64,000 bases of DNA from Cymbidium sinense (Eukaryota > Streptophyta > Magnoliopsida > Asparagales > Orchidaceae), in NCBI GenBank assembly GCA_021442155.1, contig CM038221.1, positions 149,907,601-149,971,600 on the forward strand, written 5' to 3'. Shown here one piece after another: positions 1 to 10,040 of the stretch. Both the position numbers and the translations under genes were made by a program. Each line of letters starts with the position of its first letter. Positions within the stretch are counted from its first letter, which is position 1. Under the pieces are notes generated by a model. That model did no database searches, was not told the origin of the DNA, and was given only the letters and a program-made list of their open reading frames with translations.

Positions 1-1615
1 GAGCCACCCACCGAGCTTCCACCAACCCATTTGAGCCACCTGGGTGACCATGGCATCGACAATGGCTCAAATTATGAGGGAACAATCTCATCCATCCGAT
101 CTAAGGGAGGGGGGATATACCCCCCTCATTTCAATTTGAAATCTACACACACACCTTCAGAAACCCCCTAGAGCCCATTTTAAAACTCCTAGAGTTTCAC
201 CAAAGCATTCTAAGCCATCCCAAGCTCAAATTCTACTATTCTGAATTAGACCATCCATCTTCCAATCCAAACTCCACCAATACTCAACTAAATCCAAATT
301 TCTCTTACCCACATGTCCCCCACACCTCATCGAGCAAGAACGAATCACTTCCTAACATTTTCGACCACCGCAGGTGCGAGTTTGATCAACATCGAGCTCC
401 AAATTGATGGATCTTGGTCCACTGAGAGAATAAGAGGAAATTGGCATGAGTGTTGCTCAATAGGGCTTCATCTACACTAGATGAAGCTTCCTCAATTGAA
501 TTCTCTGTCGGTCTTGAGCTCCGGTGAGGTAATTCCATTAAAATTGAGATTTGGCAATTTTTTGTTAGAGCTTTGTTATAAAATGTGAATGTCATGATCA
601 CGGCCGTTGGATCCCTCAAATTCTTCATGCAAAGGTGTGGGATCAATCTTGATCACGAGGTCGTGAGCTTGGATCGAGAGATGAAAGGTGGAATGTCTCT
701 CTCATTACTCGGAGATGATTGATCATGCACCGCTCGCTACATGATTGGAATACGATCGTGATTAAATTCATTATATTATCGATTAAATCTTGTTAAAATC
801 ATAGCATTAATCCGCAATCGATCTTTGATCGACGATGAATGAAAACATTTTCCATTGCCACATAAGCGCCATGTCAGATGACTTTAAGCAGCAATCTCGC
901 AGTGCTATGTGGAAAGAATTGCATGTCAGCGGTCCGCATGGCACTGACCGGATTAAGCTTAAATTAGGTCTAATTAATTATTTTTAATGGCTAAAACTTC
1001 CAAAATTTATAATAAATTATAAAAAAATCAAAAAAATGCACATAAATATTCATTTTAAAGGTATTTTGGAGAATCATTTAAAATTAATTCTAATTTATTT
1101 TGAATAATAATTAATACTTACTTTAGTTTAATTACAAACTTAATTAAATTAATTACCCCTTAATTATTGAAGTAATTAATTATAAACTTTTGAGAGTTTG
1201 TTTAATGGGATGACCTCTGCCTCCCATAATTTTCTTGGGATTTATTGCTTAGGTAATTAGGAGAATTGCTCATGCCTTAATTACTCTCTTTATTAAGGAT
1301 TATTTAGCCCCTAATCATAACCACATTAATTAATTTGGCATGTTAATCACTAATGAACAGTGAGTGGGCATGGGAAATTAGATGGGACTTCTTTCCTAAT
1401 ATTTTTCCTAAGTTCATGTCTTTAAAGAAAAAAATTAATTAATATGAGATTATTCATAGGTTTAATTAATTAAATGGCTTAATTAATCAAAATTAAATCA
1501 TAATCACATCAGATCCAAATTAATGAAATCATGGGCATATCTTTAGGTGTTTAATAACCTAAAGGTATTTAGGGAAATTATGGTTAACCTATATGTGCGG
1601 GAAAACCATACGAGT
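1..1615 (+). repeat. LTR fragment of the same family, opposite orientation
   Basis: This stretch is the reverse complement of the middle of the family LTR. Position 1 matches about 21050 and position 1615 matches about 19410 of the E1 LTR. Landmarks are the GC-rich dyad around ATATA at 107-127, the 'cttcatctacactagatgaag' block near 467-487 (E1 equivalent near 20580), and the block near 1215-1235 that mirrors 19800-19830. It has no reading frame of interest. It continues beyond the left edge of the window and is cut on the right by another LTR terminus at 1616-1618. Identity is by direct reading, not alignment; boundaries are good to about 20 bases. Confidence 0.85.
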
Positions 1616-2490
1616 ATTGTTGACATCACTTTTGGAGTGAGTCTTCAATCTACTCTTCTTAGACCTAGAGTCTCTAGACACTAAGAATTTCTTAATCATA
1701 AGTCACTTCTAGTGATTAGGTGAACATGTAACCTAAGTCTAGAGATTTAGAAGGGCTAATAATAGGATTTGGTTGTGCCTTAGGACTTAGGGAGGTTTAT
1801 CTAGCCTATAGTCTAAACCCAATCCAGGTTCACCTTCTTAAGCCATAACCAAACCAAAAATTCAATTCAAATACCAAATCCAAATCAAAATCCAAATTCT
1901 AAGCCAAATGATTGAAGCTCATGATCAAATCCAAATTCAAAATCAACCTAAGCCCTATGATTTTATCTTATTGACTTAGTCTTAGCCAAATTCAAGTCAA
2001 TCCAAACTCAAGTGATTTTCTAAAATATCAATTAAACCTTTAATCAATCTATCAAACTTACAAACAAACTCGATTCCAAATCCAATTTTCCAAACTTCAT
2101 AATCATACCAAATCCTTCCTAAGTCCTTTGAATCAATTTCATGGACTTAACCAAATTTGCCTCCAAATCAATCCAAAATTAATTAACTTTTTCTTGATTA
2201 ATTTATATCTTCAATCATCTTCCTAAATATAAATCAAATCTACATTCAATTGATCCAAACTAAATCAAACTAAATCAAATTAAATCAAGATCCAAATCTA
2301 AGTCCTATGACCTACCTTCATGAGCTTAGCCAAATTTGCCTTCAAATCACTTCAAACTCAATTGATTTTCTCATAAATCAATCATATCTTCAATCATCTT
2401 CATAAATATAAAGAAATATACATTTAAATCATCAAAACTAAATCAAAATCCTCTTTAAAACCCTTTGAGCTAACTTTATAAACTTAGCCT
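1616..2490 (+). repeat. 5' start of a second inverted LTR (E0), truncated
   Basis: Starting at TGTTGACATC (1618), this is the reverse complement of the outer end of the E1 LTR (about 23130 back to 22480). It includes the conserved blocks with 'ctctagacac' and 'cacttctagtgattaggtg'. The abrupt start matches the LTR terminus seen at 23130 and 63769, so a plus-strand element appears to have inserted into the LTR fragment on its left. Only about 0.9 kb of its LTR is left. The right end runs into an integrase fragment near 2495, which implies a large internal deletion. Confidence 0.8.
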
Positions 2491-2494
2491 CTCA

Positions 2495-2735
2495 TCCAAT
2501 ATTGTGTGTGGTCAACACACCACCCAACATTCTACACCTCACATTGGCCTCAGCCATTCGGTGTTGGGTGCATATGGTTGACCCTCCGTCTTCTAGAGGT
2601 CATCGGTTCATCCTAACTACTACTACTTTTTTTTGAGGTGATCCCACTTAGAGGTCACAAGCATATGCTCTAGTTTTCAGAACCATATCGTATATGGGTT
2701 ATGCCGATGAATTATATCCATAATGGTATATTTGG
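2495..2735 (+). pseudogene. Integrase core fragment (plus strand)
   Basis: A 240-bp piece of Ty3/gypsy integrase in plus-strand sense. The frame near 2575-2610 reads DPPSSRGHRFIL, which matches the catalytic-core segment DPPSFKGHRFIL of E3 read on the minus strand near 46725-46760. The rest mirrors 46575-46830, including the block corresponding to 'gatataattcatcg' near 2705-2720. No catalytic residue can be relied on, and a short ACT/T-rich stretch (2619-2634) is inserted. It belongs to the opposite-strand element whose LTR start lies just to its left; the deletion that joined them removed gag, most of pol and most of the LTR. Confidence 0.75.
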
Positions 2736-3592
2736 GTCAAGTGAGCCTAAATGGGTCAATTGGTTTGATCAAGGCTTGATTCAAGTTTGATAGAACTCAC
2801 ATATGGACTTATGATGGAGATATAAATCCAATTGCAAGTGATTTGGAGTCAAATGGTTTCATTCATTTGATAATTCCAAGTTCAAAGGATGAACATGGGT
2901 TTGATTTGAGTTAGTTTGATTTTGGTTTTTTGATTGAAGTTTTTGTTTATATTTGGGTATGTGATTGAAGAGAAAATCAAGGGGTTTAATAGAAATGAAA
3001 AAAGGAAAAAAAAAAGAAAGGATTTGATTTGATTTTGAATTTTGATTTGAATTTATATTTCTTTATATTGTGAATATAAATAATATAAATGGGTTATGAG
3101 AAAATCATTTGAGTAGTGGTTTGATTTGATTTGAGCTAAGTCCATAAGATCAAATCAAAAGGACTTAGGAATGATTTTGGATTTGAATTGATCATGGATT
3201 TCAATTTGATTTGGAGTTGATTCATGATTTGGATTTTGGAATTAATTTATGATTTGAAAATCAATTGATTTGAAATTGATTTAAGATTTGAGTTTGGGAA
3301 TTGATTTATGATTTGAGAGAATCAATTGAGTTGGAATTGATTTGATTTGAATTTAAAATTTGGTTTGAAAGAAGGAAGCAAGGATTTGGTTCAAGCTATA
3401 GGGTAGGCAAGTCCTCCTAATACCCATAAGGCATAACCTATTCTTATGGCTAACTCTTCTAAGTCTCTTGGGTTAGATTAAGTGTTCACCTAATCACTAG
3501 AAGTGTCTTAAGACTAAGGAACTCTCTGTCTAGAGGAGTCTATATCTAAGATAAAGAAGTTGAAAGCTCACTCTAAAAGTGAGGTGAACAAA
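2736..3592 (-). repeat. E1 left (3') LTR remnant
   Basis: The block beginning near 2736 ('gggtcaagtgagcc') matches 22203 onward, and the segment ends with GAGGTGAACA at 3581-3590, which equals the outer LTR end at 23121-23130. It is therefore the U3-side 0.86 kb of a 7.3-kb LTR; the remaining 6.4 kb is missing. It contains two A+T-rich stretches of 'gatttgatttga' repeats (2880-3370) and the conserved block at 3490-3580. No genes. Confidence 0.85.
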
Positions 3593-5720
3593 GGCACCCA
3601 ATAGGTATGGTGTGATTGACAAGGCATCATATTGGTGTTGACTAAGGTGATGAACAACATTCAATCACAAACACTAATAAAATGATCTACTAAACTCGAG
3701 GTGTAGAAGGAATGAAGATCTTAGTGCAATGTGGCTCTACTTATGTCAAAAACATAAGAGTGCAAAGGAGGAATCCGCTAGGGATTGAGTATGTGAACCT
3801 TCCACTGGAAATAGTTCAAGTCATCCCTGGGATGAGAGGTTGTGAAATCCACTATGGGATTAAAATTTGGAATCTACTGGGGATAAAAGATGTGAACCTT
3901 CCTCTAGGGGAATAAGTTTGAGTTGGATTGAATTGACTCCACTAGGGAGATCGAAAAAATTTGTATCTCATTAAGGAGAAGTTGATTGATTTGATTATTT
4001 AATTTGGCTCCACTGGGGTAGGTTGGTTGATTTTATTTCAGATTTTTTTTTAATTTTAAATTTTTAAGATGGACCCTCGATTTACATTGGGAGTGGTAAG
4101 GCCATGTCTTGGCCTACTTTAGATTTACAGTCCAAAGGGGTAGTCTACCAACCATATGGTAAGGCCATCCAACCAAAGGGGTGCCTTTCGTGCGGTGTCT
4201 TGGGGGAAAGCGTAGACTTACATCCTCCAAAGTAGGCATCTTGGGGTGATCTATTGGTGAAACGGATTGAACCCAACCTTAGGCTAACTATTGAGTGAAT
4301 GCCACTGGGGGACTTAAATCAGCTTATAGATAGTCAAAATTAATTTTATTTTTTAATTGTATTTGATGGATCTCATCAGTTTGTGATGGATTACATTGAG
4401 TAGGGGCATGTCAGCCTTGACCTACTTCAAATTTACCGAACTAAAGGGAGTAATTTTCTGGCCGAGGGGAGAACTATCCAACCAAAGGGGTGCCTTTCAA
4501 TTTTTGAGCAATTCGGGGAAGAAAGGACTCATATCTTTCCGAATAAAGACCACCGGGTGACACATTAGCAAGGTAACATGCCAACCTTAGGGGCTCATCG
4601 GTTTGTGAGTCATGCTAGAAAGAATGCATAGTAGATTATATCTTCAAAAGAGATGACTATCGGTGCAACCTATTCATGGAAAAATAGATTGAACTCAACC
4701 TAAGGGCCACTAGAGAGAGTCTTGGGACTTATCTCAACTCAAGTGTAGTCAGGCAATTCATATAGGGAGTTTTGTTGATACTGCCCTAAAGATAGGATGC
4801 CTACTTGTGAAAGGGGCCACTGGGGCCTAGAATTCCTAATCCTCAAGCGAATAAATTTGTTTGTTTGTTTATCATGGATCATGTTGGTTCGTGAGGGGTC
4901 ATACTAAGAAGGAGCTTATATCACCCTAGACCTATATTAGATTTACTAGTCCAAGGGAGAATATGTGCATCTACTGAACAAATTCTCCAACCATAGGGGT
5001 GACTACTAGGAAAGGGGGACTGTCCAATCCAAGAGTAACCCGAGTGTCGCATGACATGAGGATGTAGAGTGGGGGACCAGAGGCTTTATCCAAAACCCCA
5101 AGAAGATAATATATAGGTATTAGTGGCTCAAAAGAGAAAGTGAGGGGACTCACATCTACAAAGAGTGGTGTATCCACCGGGTGAGTCATCGGTTGCAAAT
5201 ATCAACCAACCTAAAGTGTCCACCAATTTGCAATTGCCTAGAAAAAAGCATCGGGGTCACATCTCTTCTGAAACTAATTGCCAAGATAGTTTGTCTTGAC
5301 AGTCTATCTTGGAGACTAATGAGGGAATGCCACCGGGAGACTTACATCAACTCAAGAGTAGTCAAGAGGAAAGGAGCCATTAGGGGACTTATCCTAAACC
5401 TCAAATATATTACTATTATGATGGCTAATCCAAGAAGAAAGCATGTAGGCTTACATTCTATTAAATTGAGTCACCATGAGGTAGCTTATTGGCTGCATAG
5501 TAAGGCCTCCCAAACTAATAAGGTGCTCATTGATTTGCAATGGTCAAGTCAAGAAGAAAGCGTGGGAACTCACATCTTCTAAATAGGTGACCACAAGGGT
5601 GACAAACTAGCAAGATAGGTGTTCGACCTAGCAATAATGAGTGAGTGCCACAATTACTCCCACATCAAAATAGAGATAAAAGATATGTTTTGTGTTTGTG
5701 TTTATGTTCATGTTTGTATT
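3593..5720 (-). repeat. E1 3' region: degenerate repeat array between pol and LTR
   Basis: Non-coding in all frames. On the plus strand it is made of diverged units around two recurring cores: (C)CACTGGGG/CCACTAGGG (for example 3933, 4008, 4303, 4811) and AAGAAAGCnnGGGACTCACATC (for example 4518, 5135, 5550). Spacing is irregular, about 100-320 bp. The same array follows integrase in E2 (27649-29700) and E3 (43337-45550), so it is a fixed part of the family. Several units resemble the PBS in antisense. The right edge carries the deletion that removed the integrase C-terminus. Confidence 0.75.
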
Positions 5721-5734
5721 TAGAGCTAAAATAA

Positions 5735-6560
5735 GCTATCCTACTTGAAAAGCTCTAGGGCAAACCAGCTTGTTGTGAGCTTCAATCATCTTGGCTTTGT
5801 ACATCTCAAAGTTATGGCATGCTCGTAGGCGTCTCTCCTCCAAACCTTCGAGCTCTTCTAATCACAACTTGTCATTCTGTTCTGTAGTGATTTTACCCTA
5901 TCCTTAGTGATGGGTAAACTTCTAATGGTAGAGCTTTAGACCCATACAGGAGAACGGGGTGGATTGATTTGGAGTTATGTGTGGAATGCCCACAAGCTTC
6001 CTACTGCTCCCACTGCCACTTGTTGTCATTGAGTGTATTCTTTAGTATACGAGAGTTTTGTTGAATACTTCACCATTTGTCCCAGGATAGTAGATGGTGG
6101 AGTATCTCAATCTATGTCCTAGCAAAGCTATTGATCTTGGTGCTCTGAATGCGCATCATTATCGATATAATTCATCAAGGCACCTCAACCATATACGATA
6201 TGGTTATTGAAAACTGAGCACATGCTGAGTTATGACCTCTCGAGTGGGATTGCCTCACCACTTAGAAAAGTAGTCGGGCGGCCTAAGATAATTTGATGAC
6301 CCTTGAAGAGGAGATCGATAGGACCCACTATGTCGCCAACACTCAAATGGCCATGAGGCCAACATAGGTTGTAGAATGTTGGGTGGTTGATGTAGACCAC
6401 ACCGTAGAATGATGGCATCTCCTAGCTACATGCATGTGTGATCATAGAAGGCCAATAGTATCCTAGTCTCTTGATCTTCTTTCATCTTCGATTGATTGAT
6501 GCACCCATAAAGTCCTAAATGTACCTTGGTCAATCTTATTTGTGTTTGTCTAAATAGCAT
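5735..6560 (-). pseudogene. E1 integrase, C-terminus deleted
   Basis: Degenerate minus-strand integrase domain (rve family). The N-terminal zinc-binding part lies near 6380-6500, where the CMDVARRCH-type block can be traced. The catalytic core lies near 6230-6400, including the strand matching the ATDYFSKWAEA motif of E3. The segment with the third acidic residue survives near 6060-6085 as NGEVFNKT, where the residues QA of the family NGQAE motif seem lost but a Glu remains. The C-terminal GPYVIEK...LKKYY segment and the natural stop seen in E2 and E3 are absent because the sequence jumps near 5720-5735. Multiple frameshifts; not functional. Confidence 0.8.
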
Positions 6561-6859
6561 CCATATTTGATCAAAAGATCATTGGTACAAGGTGCCATCC
6601 AAGAGAGCATAAGAGAGAGCTCTCTGCTTCATCTGATGGGCTTGTGATTTCTCTTAAGGTAGTTTTCCTGTGTTCAAGTAATCTATGAATGGTTGCCTCT
6701 AATCCAGCCTCCTTTATTGGCAACGATAACCTCCCTTCAAGAGAAAGTTTCTGATAAGTTCAAGATCAATAAGGGATAGGACTTATCTATTTTGGACCCT
6801 TATTGGAATGGACTCATCTTTCAAACATGCTAATTCCTCAAGAGTTTGGCCAAAGCTAC

Positions 6860-7240
6860 CCATTTCTCCTTGAGGAACCTTGTAGATGGTGACCTCGGAT
6901 TTGGGCCAACAACTTCATGGTGTACTTATGGTAGTAATGATGAAGCTGCTTTTAAACTTTATAGGACCCAACTTGATGTCCACCGAGAATCCTCGTAGAT
7001 GTTGATGCTTTTGACACACACTATAATGCTAACTCTAGACACAATCAAAGCCTCATACTTGGCTTCATTGTTGGTGCATGATTGGAGAGAGATAGTATGA
7101 GAATCTCATCACATCATAGTATGAGTTAAGGATATTCCTACCCCTGTCTTTCCTGGAAGAGTAGATCATGGTTCTTCTCCTTTTTGAAAGGAAGCCGCAC
7201 CATCAAAATACATCTCCCAATGGATTGTCAACCTCCCTAA
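6860..7240 (-). pseudogene. E1 RNase H domain
   Basis: Part of the minus-strand polyprotein between RT and integrase. RNase H removes the RNA strand of the RNA-DNA hybrid during reverse transcription. The first catalytic Asp is readable in MYFDGAASF near 7195-7225, and the second acidic block (NNEAxYEA) near 7050-7085. The third Asp lies in an EDS stretch near 6985-7010, followed by an altered residue where E2 has Gln. The C-terminal LAKLAKEL block is partly deleted. Frame is broken between blocks. It belongs to the E1 pol remnant, upstream (left) of which is integrase. Confidence 0.7.
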
Positions 7241-7639
7241 GTTCATGATTTGTTCATCGGGGAGGTCATCACTAAGTGGAGAATCGCAGAAGTGGGTGTG
7301 CTAAGAAATCACTAGTGCTATCCTTTCACCGCATGGAGGGTATTAATGTAATATCAAACGAGAGAATCATGGACCAATGTGCCAACCATCGATAATGTCA
7401 TCATGTTATGATACGGATTGATTCTTGAAATCAAGTTCACCTTATGAGAAAGCATATATGTATAGCTTTTGGGATGCAAAGATTAAAGCTAGCAATGTTT
7501 CAATAGGTGGGTAGTTTGCCTCATAGGGATTAGATGATTGAGATAGTAGAGAGCATTCTTCTTCCTTTGTCATTAGTTTGAGCCAACAAAGCACTAAGGA
7601 GTCATCCAATGTAGTAGAGGATAATTGCCCGGATAGAAC

Positions 7640-8580
7640 TAGGCTTCACCAAATACTATTGATGTCTTCAAAAGCATCGCACTTATCATCCTTAAACTTT
7701 GCATCCTTTTGACAAGTGCTGAAAATGGCTTGCATCATAGATTGGAGATAAAGCATCTTAGATATGCCAACCACCCTTGGAATGATCCGAGTTGAGTTAA
7801 ACTTTAGGGGTGGCATTTCTAAGATAGCTTTGATCTTTTTGAGTCTATCTATTCCCTGTGTGACAACAAACCCAAGGAACTTCCTGAAGCTACCCAATGC
7901 ACACTTCGTGGGTTCATTTTGAGGTTATTATCTTAACCATTTGAAAACTACTCTCATGTCCAAGAGATGGTCTTCTTTTTCTTCACTTTTGACTACTATA
8001 TCATCAACATAGCATTCAACTTGATGATGAATGAGTTCATTGAAGATCTGAGTCATGGCCCACTGGTATGTAGCACTAATATTTTTAAGGCCGAAAGGCA
8101 TGACCTTATAACAATAGATTCTGATCGGTTTCAAAAAGTAGTATTTCTTTCATCCTCGGGGCCATCTTGATTTGGTTGTTGCTAGATGACCATCCAAGAA
8201 GGAGAATACGCATGAGATGAGCGATGTCCACCATTAATTCGGTATAGAAGTGAAATTCATCCTTAGACATGCCTTATTTAAGTCCCTAAAATTGATATAT
8301 GCAATTTGGCCATTATTTTTCTAAATTGGCACACCGCTAACGTGTAGTATTTTTCTTCATGATGAAACCAAAGATCGATCAATTGACTTCAAAAATGACC
8401 TTGTTCGATTTCTAATCACATGCATCTAGGAGCTTGGTTTGATAGGGTTAGCATTATGGTATTTCTAGTTTGTGGACTACTACGCTAAGAGATAATGGGC
8501 ATCTCTTCATAGCTCCATGCAAAGAAATTCCTTAAACTCAATAGCCTAACTAAGTCATTGGTTTCTTCTTCATTCAAGAG
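7640..8580 (-). pseudogene. E1 reverse transcriptase, fragmented
   Basis: Two open pieces hold the core. The piece at 8134-7928 reads FCYKVMPFGL-like residues, then TYQWAMTQIF and the catalytic YVDD box (CYVDDIVVK). The piece at 7897-7646 continues into the thumb with FLGFVVTQGI and KIKAI. Upstream, the N-terminal half (FAWSYEE, IKQAPR, CIDFRDLNK and FMDGSS blocks of the family) can be traced only in pieces between 8150 and 8580, with many small deletions. The Tyr-Val-Asp-Asp active site is intact, but the protein is not translatable as one chain. Confidence 0.85.
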
Positions 8581-8589
8581 AACTGATGT

Positions 8590-9600
8590 ATGATGTGGAT
8601 CTTCTTCATCTCAGGTTGATTTCTTTGAGCTTGTCGATAGTTGAATGGATTTCTTCTTCAAATTTGGTGCATCTTTGATTTAAAGATCATCTGATCATCT
8701 AAAGTTTCTAAACACACATCCTCATAAGAGTTAGTTTGAGAAGATCCTATCGACTCTAGATGATTGGTGACAAGTAATCATCATCATCAACTGACCCAGA
8801 TCAAATTACCCGATCTTGATAGTGCATCCCCTGCTCCATAGCTTTCAAAAATACTCGACCTATGCTTGAACCATGTATAAGGAATCAAACCTTTCAAGAT
8901 TATGAACATGAGTACTAATCAAAAGGTAATTCCATTAAATCTTTATGAATTATCCTCAAGTTCTACATTTGCTTCTACTTGAGGATGATGATCCCAATAG
9001 AATCTCTTTGGCTTGACATCCATGGAAGATCTAGGGCTTCCTTAACTACTAAACCTTCAACTTTTGAAGAAAGTGAGTTAGAGCTAAAGTTCCCAATTAT
9101 TATTGGTTTTACATAAACTTGATTCAAATACATTCACTTTGCTTGAGGCTCTTCACCGCTTTTGCTCAGTGTCACCTCCAATGAAACTCTGAGAGGGTTG
9201 TGTTAATCACATGAGACTCATCCTCCAGGATTCTAAGTCTATGTGAAATAGGGTACTCTGTGAACGAACATGGCCCCTATTTGCCAACTGTGGGTCTTCC
9301 ACCTCTGGAATTACCTCTATATTTGCCTCTGCCTCTTCCCAATGGAGGTCGAGTCATCCTACCCATATGTTCGTACGGTGGAATGAACTGGAATGTAATA
9401 TGCTCTACCTCTTCTCCCTTTCTCCTCATTTGTACATTCTTTCTTCTTTCTTTTTTCTTTTCTTTTTTTTTCTTTTTTTTTTTTTTGTATTTGAATTTTG
9501 CCATGAGAATAGATATTTGATTTTGAGGAAGATAGTAGGTGCATCTTCATATATCTTGACCTCTAACCGAAAATGGCTTTTCATCTCCTTTGACACGATT
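8590..9600 (-). pseudogene. E1 protease-RT linker, Lys-rich and Arg/Gly-rich
   Basis: Spacer between protease and RT. From right to left on the sense strand it holds the remnant of the post-protease block (KEMKSHFRLE near 9590), a Lys tract (plus-strand T/C run at 9436-9486), then an Arg/Gly stretch reading GRGRGKYRGNSRGG near 9295-9340, then a Ser-rich diverged part (8600-9150). Both the Lys tract and the Arg/Gly patch recur in E2 and E3 at the same place. The length of the Lys tract differs between copies, and frames shift across it. Expected to be disordered; function unknown. Confidence 0.65.
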
Positions 9601-9613
9601 CGATTCCATCTCT

Positions 9614-10040
9614 TCAAAACTTGATGCCGATGAAGAGAGATGGAACCATCTTATTTTGGAGTATCCAAGGCCTACCAAGCAAAGCAGTGAATGATGTATT
9701 TGAATCAATTATATAGAACTTGGCTGCAGTCCTCCAGTCACCTATTTCCAAAGGTAACACTATGGAGCCTAAAGTCCTCTCAACCTGTTCATTGAATTCT
9801 CTCAACATCATCTGATCTCTGAGCTTAGAGATGTCAATCCTCAACAAGCAAGGTTTTGTGCTCATAATGTTCACATGCACCTAGATCAACCAAAACCCTA
9901 GAAAGTCTAAATCGCCCATATCCACTATAATGTAGGGACGGTTGTGCTCCATGTCCCCAAAAGAAGGTCTTCATGTGAATGTGACTCCTTGGGCTTCTTG
10001 AATAATGTGCCTCCTGGTCAGTTGAGCTAAGCATATTTCT
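9614..10040 (-). pseudogene. E1 aspartic protease
   Basis: Retropepsin-like domain that would cut the Gag-Pol polyprotein. The active-site block reads RVLVDLGA near 9870-9900. The downstream half is a clean open stretch, 9880-9614, with LGSIVLPLEIGDW, FYIID and the flap-side signature LLGRPWI. The catalytic triad is DLGA rather than the D-S/T-G-A of retroviruses; the same DLGA occurs in E2 and E3, so it is a family feature. A frameshift separates the active site from the region on its right. Position between gag and RT matches the Ty3/gypsy order. Confidence 0.85.

Noticed and set aside
1000..1500. TTAATTAA-rich DNA as an origin or matrix-attachment region
   Set aside because: It is ordinary LTR sequence repeated in every copy (for example 19200-20000); base composition alone does not support a function.
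9614..10040. DLGA protease active site as a novel mutation
   Set aside because: All three copies have it, and a DLGA triad is known from other plant Ty3/gypsy elements such as Athila, so it is a family trait.
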